DNA of 64,000 nucleotides from an uncultured Pelagibacteraceae bacterium (GTDB lineage: Bacteria > Pseudomonadota > Alphaproteobacteria > Pelagibacterales > Pelagibacteraceae): NCBI GenBank assembly GCA_902614055.1, contig CACMJX010000001.1:253189-317188 (forward strand). Reading direction: 5' to 3'. Under the pieces are notes generated by a model that did not search any database, had not been told where the DNA came from, and saw only the letters and a program-made list of their open reading frames with translations. This document shows, in pieces, positions 36,382-43,949 of this stretch; position 1 is the first letter of the stretch; each line of letters starts with the position of its first letter. A program made the translations under genes and the position numbers.

Positions 36382-36669
36382 TTATATTCCTTCAACAATT
36401 ATAGAATTTGACACAGCATTATCATGTCTTATCTGTCTAATTGGTTTGTATTCATCCGAGTTATACCATTCCATCGCTTTTTCTTTTGATTGAAATTTAA
36501 TCACGATAGATCTAGGATTATTCCATTCACCCTCAATAACTGTCATCTCTCCACCTCTAACTAAGTACTCTCCGCCAAATTTTTCAACTATAGACTTAAC
36601 TTTTGTGACATATTCTTTATAGTTATCGGGATTGTTGACCTTAATACTCGATAATACATAAGCACTCAT
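36382..36669 (-). CDS. DUF1330-family dimeric alpha-beta barrel protein
   Basis: A 95-residue protein with the DUF1330 pattern: AYVLSSIKVNNPDNYKEYV at the N-terminus, then GGEYLVRGGE and NPRSIVIKF, and AMEWYNSDEYKPIRQIR toward the end. Such proteins dimerise into a ferredoxin-like alpha-beta barrel; function is unknown. A GGAGTAA ribosome-binding site is present. It sits in the same operon as several related-fold proteins. Confidence 0.85.
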   Translation of the reverse strand: MSAYVLSSIKVNNPDNYKEYVTKVKSIVEKFGGEYLVRGGEMTVIEGEWNNPRSIVIKFQSKEKAMEWYNSDEYKPIRQIRHDNAVSNSIIVEGI

Positions 36670-36701
36670 AATTTACTCCTTTTTTTAAAATAAATTATAT
36701 A

Positions 36702-37025
36702 TTATTCAGCAGGCTTGACGACTGTTTTTGCAGCACTGGCAGCATTACTGAAAGCTTTATTGTAATCTATTACTTCATGGACCATTAAATCATCCATAAG
36801 TCCAGAATTTTTAAAAGCTATCTTTAATGCAACGGCTTGTTCGTATTCCCCTTCAACACAAGAGATTACATCAAATCTACCTCTAACCCACTCGTAAGAA
36901 ATAAGCTTTAAACCAGCTGCTTCTGTTACCTTTTTTGTAGAAGCAAATCTGTCTGCTGTTGGTTCGTTCTGCATTCTCTTCATTAGTTCTCCACTTATCT
37001 TGCCTATTAAGTAAAATTTTGCCAT
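36702..37025 (-). CDS. GYD-domain-like small protein
   Basis: A 107-residue protein starting MAKFYLIGKISGELMKRM, with YEWVRGRFDVISCVEGEYEQAVAL in its middle. That resembles the GYD or related ferredoxin-like families. I prefer the start at 37025 because a longer in-frame start at 37037 would overlap the preceding gene. Function is unknown. It is one of six small alpha-beta proteins in this operon. Confidence 0.72.
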   Translation of the reverse strand: MAKFYLIGKISGELMKRMQNEPTADRFASTKKVTEAAGLKLISYEWVRGRFDVISCVEGEYEQAVALKIAFKNSGLMDDLMVHEVIDYNKAFSNAASAAKTVVKPAE

Positions 37026-37026
37026 A

Positions 37027-37317
37027 TTACATTTCAACCTTAGTCAAGTCCCAAGCAGTCATCTTGATAACACATTCATCATATATTTCCTTTCCAACTG
37101 GATGTGTACCAGATATTAGTTCTTTCATTTTTTCCATATTATGAACAAATACCTTAAACATTACGCCACTTTTATCTGGCTTTACTGCTCCTATAGTTTT
37201 TTCTGGATGAGCTGCTGATTTTCTTACACTCATACCCTCATCTGATTGCATCCATCCCATAAATTTTTCAAGTTTTCCTTCTTTCAAATCTACGATCACT
37301 AAAACTTCTTTTTCCAT
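37027..37317 (-). CDS. Small alpha-beta barrel-like protein of unknown function
   Basis: A 96-residue protein starting EKEVLVIVDLKEGKLEKFM with an alternating beta-alpha pattern similar in length to antibiotic-biosynthesis-monooxygenase-like proteins. No family-specific motif is recognised. A very strong AGGAGGAAAAA ribosome-binding site precedes ATG. Its position in the small-protein operon and similar size to its neighbours suggest a related fold, which is inference. Confidence 0.65.
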   Translation of the reverse strand: MEKEVLVIVDLKEGKLEKFMGWMQSDEGMSVRKSAAHPEKTIGAVKPDKSGVMFKVFVHNMEKMKELISGTHPVGKEIYDECVIKMTAWDLTKVEM

Positions 37318-37326
37318 TTTTTCCTC

Positions 37327-37614
37327 CTATTTGTTAAAATCGAAAACTTCTTCTTTAACCTCAGTAAATTGGTGAGGTTCAAAAAAATCATTCATCTGAG
37401 TAAGCTGTTCATTAATAGCATCAGTACTTTCTGCCATCCAATGACAAAACATTGTCATAGTATCACCTGGAGTGTAATATGTCATTTGGCATTTAGCTTT
37501 ATCGCTAGTGGAAGATTTAATCATATCTTCTCTGGACATGCCTCCTAAAACCTCGTTAAATTTGTCTTTCATTTCTTTAGATTTAAAAGTGTGAGTTACC
37601 ATATAATATTTCAT
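37327..37614 (-). CDS. Small protein of unknown function in the small-protein operon
   Basis: A 95-residue protein beginning MKYYMVTHTFKSKEMKDKF, with methionine-rich centre TPGDTMTMFCHWMAESTD and an acidic C-terminus. The alternating strands and helices fit a dimeric alpha-beta barrel fold, but I do not recognise a family. A strong AAAGGAGAAA ribosome-binding site is present. The methionines and a Cys-His pair could bind metal, though this is speculative. Confidence 0.65.
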   Translation of the reverse strand: MKYYMVTHTFKSKEMKDKFNEVLGGMSREDMIKSSTSDKAKCQMTYYTPGDTMTMFCHWMAESTDAINEQLTQMNDFFEPHQFTEVKEEVFDFNK

Positions 37615-37667
37615 TTTTTTCTCCTTTTTTTTATTTCGTATTTTAAATCAATCTTATGATTATTCAA

Positions 37668-38150
37668 TTATTTCATTAAAGAATATCCACCTTTAAAATA
37701 AATTGATGAGGCAAATTTATTTTCTTGGGCTGAGTTAATTGGTGTGTACCCTGTTGAGCCACTACATTCTATTCCTTTATATTTTCCTGTTCCCCCTAAA
37801 CATTTAAATGTACCATTCATTGAGTCTCCAAGTGGAATTTCGTAGTATGTAAAAATAGTATCCCCATCCATTTGATTTATTTTACAGTGTCCCATTTCAA
37901 ATCCCTTTCCTGGGATTGTACCTGCGCCAATGCAATATTGTGAAGCATTATCCATGAATGTTGTACCTTCGACTGCCATTAATCCTCCAACTCCATCGTA
38001 AGTAAAAGTTAAAAAGTTACCCTCGTTATCAGTAAGAAATTTGTTATCTCCAACAATAAAACCTTTAAGATCAATTTTTCCTTTATGACCGTCTGCAAAA
38101 CTTGATGTTGTAAATATTAAAAACAACATAATTACATATATTTTTTTCAT
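37668..38150 (-). CDS. Secreted protein with four cysteines, possibly AOC-like barrel
   Basis: An exported protein of 160 residues with a signal peptide to residue 19 (SSFA|DGHKG). The mature part contains four cysteines, in QYCIGAG, MGHCKIN, TFKCLGG and GIECSGS, which could make two disulfides. The block CLGGTGKYKGIECSGSTGY resembles the glycine-rich turn of allene-oxide-cyclase-like/dirigent barrels. Function is unknown. It is one of two exported proteins in the small-protein operon. Confidence 0.7.
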   Translation of the reverse strand: MKKIYVIMLFLIFTTSSFADGHKGKIDLKGFIVGDNKFLTDNEGNFLTFTYDGVGGLMAVEGTTFMDNASQYCIGAGTIPGKGFEMGHCKINQMDGDTIFTYYEIPLGDSMNGTFKCLGGTGKYKGIECSGSTGYTPINSAQENKFASSIYFKGGYSLMK

Positions 38151-38158
38151 TATTAGAA

Positions 38159-38452
38159 TTATCCTTTGTGGTTCATTACAGATTCATCAGTCATCATGGT
38201 CATTTTAGATTGGTCCATTATTACTCCAGAATCTATTCTTGCTTGAGTTAGTTCTGCATCTCCACCAAAACCTTTTAAGCCCTCGGGTGATTCAAAATGA
38301 ATAACTACAGTCATAGCATTATCATCTTCTTTATCTGCACCTGCAAAAGCTATAGTCATTCCATACTTTTTAAGTTTCTCACTATTTGCAAGCATCATTT
38401 CCTTCCAAGAATTAAAACCTTTTGAGAGTTTTTGTTCTATTTTTACAAACAT
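38159..38452 (-). CDS. Small alpha-beta protein, YCII/DABB-like
   Basis: A 97-residue protein starting MFVKIEQKLSKGFNSWKEM, with MTIAFAGADKEDDNAMTVVIHF giving two strands. The pattern and length fit dimeric alpha-beta barrel proteins, but no exact family is recognised. A strong AAAGGAGATATA ribosome-binding site is present. It lies eight bases before the start of the secreted protein gene. Confidence 0.65.
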   Translation of the reverse strand: MFVKIEQKLSKGFNSWKEMMLANSEKLKKYGMTIAFAGADKEDDNAMTVVIHFESPEGLKGFGGDAELTQARIDSGVIMDQSKMTMMTDESVMNHKG

Positions 38453-38477
38453 AATATATCTCCTTTTTTTTGCTAAT

Positions 38478-38747
38478 TTAATCTGAGCAAACGCTCATTA
38501 CTGTTGTCTCTTGTTTATGACCAGATTCCGCAATTACTTTAGCATTCTCTGGATTCTGCATAAATTTTTGCATAGTGTCTGCTGCTGGTGTTTCCATCAC
38601 AATATGTACTTTATTTGGATTTTCTATTTCATTACCTACGTAAATAGTTTTAATACCTGCTGCTTCCCTAGGACCAGAGTGCTCATCAAACATTTTTTTC
38701 CAGTGAGCCCAGTCTTTTACTTCAAAGTTACCAACCATTTTTACCAT
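38478..38747 (-). CDS. Small alpha-beta protein of the ABM/DUF3764-like type
   Basis: An 89-residue protein starting MVKMVGNFEVKDWAHWKKMF, with SGPREAAGIKTIYVG and KVHIVMETPAADTMQKFM. It is similar in pattern to small stress-responsive dimeric alpha-beta barrel proteins. The start at 38747 is chosen because it has a GGGGAGAA ribosome-binding site and follows the cupin stop; a longer in-frame start would overlap the cupin gene. Function is unknown. Confidence 0.7.
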   Translation of the reverse strand: MVKMVGNFEVKDWAHWKKMFDEHSGPREAAGIKTIYVGNEIENPNKVHIVMETPAADTMQKFMQNPENAKVIAESGHKQETTVMSVCSD

Positions 38748-38748
38748 T

Positions 38749-39099
38749 TTATTCTCCCCAAACCCCGGCAAACTCATATGCTTCAACAGGTTCATTGCCA
38801 ACTACCCAAGCGTCATGACCTGGTGTTACGGAGTAAGAATCTCCTGCTTTATATGTAACCTCTGTTCCATCATCGTGTTTTGCACAAACAGATCCCTTTG
38901 TGATAATTCCAATATGGTTTGCCTGACAACTGTCAGTTCCAATATGTGGCTTAACATCTGTAGACCATTTCCATCCTGGTTTTAAATGTAATCTAACTAC
39001 TCTTTGACCGCCTACTTTAACTGCTTCTATTTTAGCATTATTAAACTTATCAACTACCTCATCTGCTTTATCAAAGGTTTTAACTTCAATACTACTCAT
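38749..39099 (-). CDS. Small cupin-domain protein
   Basis: A 116-residue single-cupin protein. It has the core pattern HIGIITKGSVCAKHDDGTEV and AGDSYSVTPGHDAWVVGNEP, with a preceding H in VKPHIGTDSC. Metal-ligand histidines are partly replaced, so metal use is uncertain. A GGAG ribosome-binding site lies upstream. It belongs to the small-protein operon between NTF2-like and alpha-beta proteins. Confidence 0.82.
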   Translation of the reverse strand: MSSIEVKTFDKADEVVDKFNNAKIEAVKVGGQRVVRLHLKPGWKWSTDVKPHIGTDSCQANHIGIITKGSVCAKHDDGTEVTYKAGDSYSVTPGHDAWVVGNEPVEAYEFAGVWGE

Positions 39100-39125
39100 A
39101 TTAAACTCCTTCTGTTAGTTTATAA

Positions 39126-39455
39126 TTATTTTGGTATTTTGGTTGCGCCTGTTTCGAGTTCAATGATTTTACCATCTTTAAATTTCCAATAACACATTAA
39201 AGCCTCTTTATTTCCATCTTCGGCATAAGTAACAATAGAATGATCAAAACCTATTTCATCGTTTTCATATAAAATTCTATATTTATCAACTTTCATGAAA
39301 CCTTTGTTAATTGCTTCAATCATACCTGTTTTTCCACTTTCAGTATAGGCTCCCTGAAGATGAGAATATCTCTTATAATCATCATGAATAATCTCAGCTG
39401 CTGCTGCACCATCTTTTTCCATGATTGCTTTATTAAGTTTTTCTAAAATTGACAT
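39126..39455 (-). CDS. SnoaL-like/NTF2-fold small protein, paralogue
   Basis: A 109-residue NTF2-like protein starting MSILEKLNKAIMEKDGAAAA and ending ELETGATKIPK, closely patterned on the protein at 36038. The pair shows a duplication within the operon, now separated by nine genes. The pocket residues differ between copies, so ligands may differ. It begins eight bases after the stop of the first gene of the operon. Confidence 0.8.
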   Translation of the reverse strand: MSILEKLNKAIMEKDGAAAAEIIHDDYKRYSHLQGAYTESGKTGMIEAINKGFMKVDKYRILYENDEIGFDHSIVTYAEDGNKEALMCYWKFKDGKIIELETGATKIPK

Positions 39456-39463
39456 ATTGTTCC

Positions 39464-39847
39464 TTACTTCTTCATTGCATTGAACATGCTAAGCGTATCA
39501 TCAAAAGTCATCATAACTTTAGTTTTTCCCTCATCACTTACTTCAAAATAGTGACCAAACATAGTATCCATGTTATCCGCAGTTGCATGAACTCTTGCAA
39601 AAACTTTATTTCCTTCACTTATCATATCTAAAACTTTTAAATGGAAATTTGGCCAAGTAGCTGGGATTTTAGACATTGCAGCCATCATAGCTTGTTTCCC
39701 TTTGTGAACTCCAGAAAGTGGATGTACACCTTCTTTACCTGGAAAAGTCCAAACGATTTCATCATCGATCATATCATTAAAAAATGTTTCCATATCTCCT
39801 GAACCAAATAGTTCATATGCTTTTTTAGTTTGCTCTTTTACGTCCAT
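39464..39847 (-). CDS. SnoaL-like/ketosteroid-isomerase-like protein, first gene of small-protein operon
   Basis: A 127-residue NTF2-like protein with AYELFGSGDMETFFNDMIDDEIVW and GVHKGKQAMMAAMSKIPATW, typical of SnoaL-like proteins that bind small hydrophobic ligands. It is the most upstream gene of the twelve-gene minus-strand run and is preceded by an AAAGGAGAAAC ribosome-binding site. The promoter probably lies in the 85-base gap up to cysK. Confidence 0.8.
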   Translation of the reverse strand: MDVKEQTKKAYELFGSGDMETFFNDMIDDEIVWTFPGKEGVHPLSGVHKGKQAMMAAMSKIPATWPNFHLKVLDMISEGNKVFARVHATADNMDTMFGHYFEVSDEGKTKVMMTFDDTLSMFNAMKK

Positions 39848-39932
39848 AGTTTCTCCTTTAAATTAATTGTTATATTAGAGTTTATTATATGATAGAAATG
39901 TAATGAATTTATTACAGTACTGCTATGCGTGA

Positions 39933-40934
39933 TTATATCCAGTGAGGATAGGGAAGACCTTTTTCTTTTAAAAAAGATTTATTGAACATCTTTGAGTTGT
40001 ATTTATCAGATTTATCACAAAGAATTGTGACAATCGTTTTACCTGGTCCTAAAAGTTTACCCAATCTTATTGCTCCAGCAATGTTCACTCCACAACTTGT
40101 ACCTAAACTTAAACCTTCTTTTTCAATTAAATCGAATAAAACAGGTAAAGACTCATGATCACTTATTGAAAATGCTCCATCAATACGTGCTTTTGCAAAA
40201 TTCGCAGTAACTCTACTAGATCCAATACCTTCAGTTATTGAACCACCTTCACTCTTTAATTCACCATTTTCAACGTAACTATATAGAGAGGAACCTGTTG
40301 GATCTGATAAATATATTTTAATATCTTTATTCTTTTCTTTTAAAAAACTACTTACACCTGCAATTGTACCACCAGTACCAGATGAACATACAAAACCATC
40401 TATTTTGCCATCAGTCTGTTCCCATATTTCTGGCCCTGTTGTTTCATAATGACCTTTAGAATTAGCAGTATTATCAAATTGATTAGCCCACACTACACCG
40501 TGATTGTTGCTACTTTTTAATTCATCAGCCAATCTTCCTGCATATTTAACAAAGTTATTTTCATCTTTATAAGGTTTTGGTGGAACCAACCTCAAATCAG
40601 CTCCAATATTTCTTAATAAATCTTTTTTTTCTTGTGTTTGATTATCATTCATTACGATAATAGTTTTATAACCAATAGAATTTCCTAATAGACATAACCC
40701 AATTCCGGTATTACCAGCAGTTCCTTCAACAATTGTTCCACCTTTTGAAATTAGTTTTTTTTCTTCAGCATCTCTTATTAATGCTAGAGCTGCTCTATCT
40801 TTAACAGAGCCTCCCGGATTAAGGTACTCTGCTTTTCCATAAATATTACAACCAGTAATTTCTGATGCGGCTTTTAATTTAAATAAAGGAGTGTTTCCTA
40901 TTGCTTCGACAAAATTATTTTGTAAAGTTTTCAT
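39933..40934 (-). CDS. cysK: Cysteine synthase (O-acetylserine sulfhydrylase family)
   Basis: A pyridoxal-phosphate enzyme that makes cysteine from O-acetylserine and sulfide. It has the PLP lysine in [15 protein letters not shown] near residue 45, the substrate loop [10 protein letters not shown], the glycine phosphate loop [11 protein letters not shown] and LSDPTGS. Length is 333 residues, slightly long, with a C-terminal extension. It overlaps cysE by four bases, which gives the two-step cysteine pathway in one unit. Confidence 0.9.
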   Translation of the reverse strand: MKTLQNNFVEAIGNTPLFKLKAASEITGCNIYGKAEYLNPGGSVKDRAALALIRDAEEKKLISKGGTIVEGTAGNTGIGLCLLGNSIGYKTIIVMNDNQTQEKKDLLRNIGADLRLVPPKPYKDENNFVKYAGRLADELKSSNNHGVVWANQFDNTANSKGHYETTGPEIWEQTDGKIDGFVCSSGTGGTIAGVSSFLKEKNKDIKIYLSDPTGSSLYSYVENGELKSEGGSITEGIGSSRVTANFAKARIDGAFSISDHESLPVLFDLIEKEGLSLGTSCGVNIAGAIRLGKLLGPGKTIVTILCDKSDKYNSKMFNKSFLKEKGLPYPHWI

Positions 40935-41512
40935 ACATCAAGTTTTGTATCACCTCCTGGTGCAACACCATAGGGTTTAAATTCTTCTGATGCAGTTCCA
41001 ACATTTTTTGCAGGAATTCCAACCATTACTGCATTTTCTGGAACATCTTTTGTAACAACAGCATTAGCTCCAATTTTTGCATTTTTACCAACTACAACTG
41101 GCCCAAGTATTTGTGCACCAGATCCTACAACAACATTTTCTTTTAGAGTTGGGTGTCTCTTAACATTTCTTTGATCATCTGAATTTATACTTGGAGCAAT
41201 TCCGCCTAATGTTGCCATGTGATAGATGGTAACATTATCTCCAATATCAGATGTTTCCCCAATAACTACTCCCATGCCATGATCTATAAAAAGATTTTTA
41301 CCAATTTTAGCATTTGGATGGATTTCTATGCCTGTTAAAAATCTTGAGAACTGAGAAATTATTCTTGCAACAAGATGAAATTTTGCAATTGAAAAAAAAT
41401 TAGCAATTCTATGAAAAAACACAGCTTTAACACCAGGATAAGTTAGTATTAAACTCAACTTTGATCTTGCAGCAGGATCTCTTTTAATTATCGACTCTAA
41501 AAAATCATTCAT
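40931..41512 (-). CDS. cysE: Serine O-acetyltransferase
   Basis: The enzyme acetylates serine with acetyl-CoA to supply CysK. The protein has a helical N-terminal domain and a hexapeptide-repeat left-handed beta helix, with [20 protein letters not shown] and YHMATLGG containing the catalytic Asp-His pair, and [21 protein letters not shown]. Length of 193 residues fits the short EpsC/CysE type. It lies between the metallothionein-like gene and cysK, in the same direction. Confidence 0.92.
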   Translation of the reverse strand: MNDFLESIIKRDPAARSKLSLILTYPGVKAVFFHRIANFFSIAKFHLVARIISQFSRFLTGIEIHPNAKIGKNLFIDHGMGVVIGETSDIGDNVTIYHMATLGGIAPSINSDDQRNVKRHPTLKENVVVGSGAQILGPVVVGKNAKIGANAVVTKDVPENAVMVGIPAKNVGTASEEFKPYGVAPGGDTKLDV

Positions 41513-41542
41513 GTTAATTTAAGATTAGTTATTAAAATTTAA

Positions 41543-41653
41543 CTACTTGTTACAACAGCAGTTTTCTGATGATGGTTTGCAATCACAGTTTTTACAAACG
41601 CATCTGTCACAAGAACAGTCTTTACATTTACAGTGTATATTATTGCATGCCAT
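41543..41653 (-). CDS. Metallothionein-like cysteine-rich peptide
   Basis: A 36-residue open frame on the minus strand, too short for usual gene calls. It holds twelve cysteines, at residues 3, 8, 10, 13, 15, 18, 20, 23, 25 and 32-34, arranged as C-x-C pairs and a final CCC, with one histidine at residue 7. This spacing is typical of metal-thiolate peptides binding Cu, Zn or Cd. It lies 30 bases upstream of cysE in the same direction and 54 bases after the persulfide-dioxygenase-like gene. No Shine-Dalgarno is seen; TATAAC-like sequence close to the ATG would give a leaderless or near-leaderless message. It does not match a known metallothionein class closely enough for me to name one. Confidence 0.75.
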   Translation of the reverse strand: MACNNIHCKCKDCSCDRCVCKNCDCKPSSENCCCNK

Positions 41654-41707
41654 AGGAGTTATATAATTGTATATTTTTTAAAAACAATACTAATAATACC
41701 CCTGATT

Positions 41708-42400
41708 TTAGAGTTCTTTAAGCGTTAATCCCTTTAGATTTGCAGGAACTGCAATATCCATCATTTTTGGATTGGCAAGATTAAGATTATCCATTATTTC
41801 AGCATATTCCTCTTTTGAGCTAACTTGTAATCTAGGATTATTACTTTTCTCACTACCAATTGTTGAATTTTTTTTTCCGTTATAATCATGAGCAGGATAA
41901 ACAAGTGTTTCTTCTGGAAGCTTTAATAGTTTGCCAAATAATGACTCATAAGCTTGATGAGCACTACCATTTTGAAAATCTGTTCTACCAGTACCGTTAA
42001 TTAAAAGAGTATCTCCTGTAAAAACTCTATCATTCATTAAGTAACTATATGAACAATCTGTATGACCTGGCGTATAAATGGCTTTAAGTTCAATATTCTC
42101 AATATTAATATTTTCATCATCTTTTAATTTAATATCAATAACTTCAGATTTTGAATTTTCTCCCATTATACGAACACAGTTCGTTCTCTGATTTAACTCG
42201 TTAAGACCTGTAACATGATCAGCATGTATGTGAGTATCAATGACCTTAACTAATTTGAGATCCAAACTTTTTAACATTTTAATATAGTCATCGGTATGTT
42301 CTATAACCGGATCAATTATTAGAGCTTCTCTGCCTTTTCCGCTTGAAATAATGTATGTATAAGTTGAGGATTTTTGATCAAATAGTTGGTTAAATATCAT
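41708..42400 (-). CDS. Metallo-beta-lactamase-fold persulfide dioxygenase-like protein (ETHE1 type)
   Basis: The protein oxidises glutathione persulfide to sulfite in the best-known family members. It has the metal motif THIHADHVTG near residue 56, TPGHTDCSYSYL, FTGDTLLINGTGRTDF with the bridging Asp, and PAHDYNG near residue 166. GRTDFQ and the Asn-Gly-Thr sequence distinguish ETHE1 from glyoxalase II. Length is 230 residues. Its position beside cysE, cysK and a metallothionein-like gene supports a sulfur-handling role. Confidence 0.85.
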   Translation of the reverse strand: MIFNQLFDQKSSTYTYIISSGKGREALIIDPVIEHTDDYIKMLKSLDLKLVKVIDTHIHADHVTGLNELNQRTNCVRIMGENSKSEVIDIKLKDDENINIENIELKAIYTPGHTDCSYSYLMNDRVFTGDTLLINGTGRTDFQNGSAHQAYESLFGKLLKLPEETLVYPAHDYNGKKNSTIGSEKSNNPRLQVSSKEEYAEIMDNLNLANPKMMDIAVPANLKGLTLKEL

Positions 42401-42419
42401 ATTAAAAGACTATTAAAAT

Positions 42420-42448
42420 TTGCATACCAAATCAATCTTGATTATAAT
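42420..42448 (+). promoter_or_regulatory. Candidate sigma70-type promoter of the peroxiredoxin gene
   Basis: TTGCAT at 42420-42425 and TATAAT at 42443-42448 are spaced by 17 bases. The likely start of transcription would give a leader of about 24 bases carrying the strong AAGGAG ribosome-binding site. Confidence 0.55.
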
Positions 42449-42478
42449 TATTCTAAATAATAATTAAGGAGAGACTAA

Positions 42479-43138
42479 ATGTTAAAAATAAACAGTATGT
42501 GCCCAGATTTTCAATGCAAAACCACTGAAGGAGATATCTCTTTTCATGAATGGCTTGGAGATAGTTGGGGCGTGTTATTTTCTCACCCTAAAGATTTTAC
42601 ACCAGTTTGTACTACAGAATTAGGTTCATTAGGGCAAATGAAAGCTGAATTTGATGCAAGAAATGTTAAAGTAATCGGATTAAGTGTAGATGGGGTTGAG
42701 GATCATAAAAAATGGTTAGAAGATATAAAAGATGTATCCGGAACAATGCCAGGTTATCCAATTATTGCGGATGAAGATTTGAAAGTTGCAAAACTTTTCA
42801 ACATGCTCGAAGCTGATGCCGGAACAACTTCAATGGGGCGAACTGCAGTAGATAATGAAACTGTTAGAACTATTTTCGTTGTAAGACCAGATAAAAGAAT
42901 TGGTCTTTATTTAACATACCCAATGGCCACAGGTAGAAATTTCCACGAGATTTTAAGAGCCATAGACTCTATGCAACTTACTGCAAAACATAAAGTTGCT
43001 ACACCAGCTAACTGGAAAAAAGGTGAAGACGTAGTTATTCTTCCTGCTGTAAAAGATGAAGAAGCTAAAAAAATATATCCAGATGGATGGGAAACAGTCA
43101 AACCATATTTAAGAAAAGTACCAGACCCGTCAAAATAA
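42479..43138 (+). CDS. 1-Cys peroxiredoxin (Prx6-type)
   Basis: This thiol peroxidase reduces peroxides in the cytoplasm. The peroxidatic cysteine is in FTPVCTTELG near residue 44, with the family arginine in the later VRTIFVVRPDKRIGL. The long C-terminal part after residue 160 and the sequence YPMATGRNFHEILRAID are typical of Prx6. Length is 219 residues. It is divergently transcribed from the persulfide dioxygenase gene, so thiol and peroxide defence lie together. Confidence 0.92.
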   Translation: MLKINSMCPDFQCKTTEGDISFHEWLGDSWGVLFSHPKDFTPVCTTELGSLGQMKAEFDARNVKVIGLSVDGVEDHKKWLEDIKDVSGTMPGYPIIADEDLKVAKLFNMLEADAGTTSMGRTAVDNETVRTIFVVRPDKRIGLYLTYPMATGRNFHEILRAIDSMQLTAKHKVATPANWKKGEDVVILPAVKDEEAKKIYPDGWETVKPYLRKVPDPSK

Positions 43139-43165
43139 CTATGGTATTAAAGTAATCAATTATCT

Positions 43166-43198
43166 CAGTTTTAGCTTAAACTAGAACTGGGGTTTTTG
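43166..43198. terminator. Hairpin at the convergent ends of the peroxiredoxin and racemase genes
   Basis: A 9-bp stem CAGTTTTAG/CTAGAACTG containing one G-T pair, with a 6-base loop, precedes GGGTTTTT. It overlaps the racemase stop codon and could serve both converging transcripts, but the T-run is short. Confidence 0.45.
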
Positions 43199-43889
43199 AT
43201 TTATATTTTTTCATTGAAATATTTGCCAAAAGAAGATTTGGATCAATAAATACTTTAGATTGCTTTATTTTCTTAAAAGATTTGTAAGCAAATATTGCGA
43301 TTGGCAATTCAGTACATCCAAGAATTATTTTTTTACATTTAATTTTCATTAAGTAATTTACAGCTGGCCTAATTACTTTTTCTGCTTCTTTAATTTTTCC
43401 CATTTTTACAAGTTTTATAGATTTATTTACTGAATTCTTTTGTAAATCTTTGCTAGGACTTACTAAATTATAATATTTATCAAAATATTTATTATAAACT
43501 TTAGTACTTAATGTGGCCTCAGTAGACAAAATACCAATCTTAGAATTTTTTTTACAATTTTTTGAGGTATCCAAGTAAACCTCTTTAGGCATGCTAAGTA
43601 TAGGTATTTTAACTTTTTTTCTTAAATCATCATACCAATAATGAGCTGTGTTGCATGGCATTACTATGAATTTACAATTATTTTTTTGCAACATTTTACA
43701 TCCCTCTACAAGTGAATTTAAAACGTTGTAATATTTTTTTAAATTTTCTGGTCTTTTAGGAATGTTAGACTTATTATATAAAACAAACATTGGATATTGT
43801 TGATCAAGTTTGCCAGTGTTTATTTTCGCAAGTTTGTTGCAAAAATCTAATCCAGCCTGTGTTCCCATTCCGCCAAGAATACCAATCAT
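43176..43889 (-). CDS. Aspartate/glutamate racemase family protein
   Basis: A PLP-independent amino-acid racemase of the Asp/Glu family. Catalytic cysteines are in VMPCNTAHYW near residue 82 and LGCTELPIA near residue 190, and the N-terminus IGILGGMGTQAG is family-typical. Length is 237 residues. D-aspartate or D-glutamate racemisation is expected, but related hydantoin racemases share the fold. It stands alone between convergent and divergent neighbours. Confidence 0.85.
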   Translation of the reverse strand: MIGILGGMGTQAGLDFCNKLAKINTGKLDQQYPMFVLYNKSNIPKRPENLKKYYNVLNSLVEGCKMLQKNNCKFIVMPCNTAHYWYDDLRKKVKIPILSMPKEVYLDTSKNCKKNSKIGILSTEATLSTKVYNKYFDKYYNLVSPSKDLQKNSVNKSIKLVKMGKIKEAEKVIRPAVNYLMKIKCKKIILGCTELPIAIFAYKSFKKIKQSKVFIDPNLLLANISMKKYKSKTPVLV

Positions 43890-43949
43890 AAACCTACTTT
43901 GAATTTTGTTTTAAAAGTTACAATATACAACTATATTTTAAAAACAATT

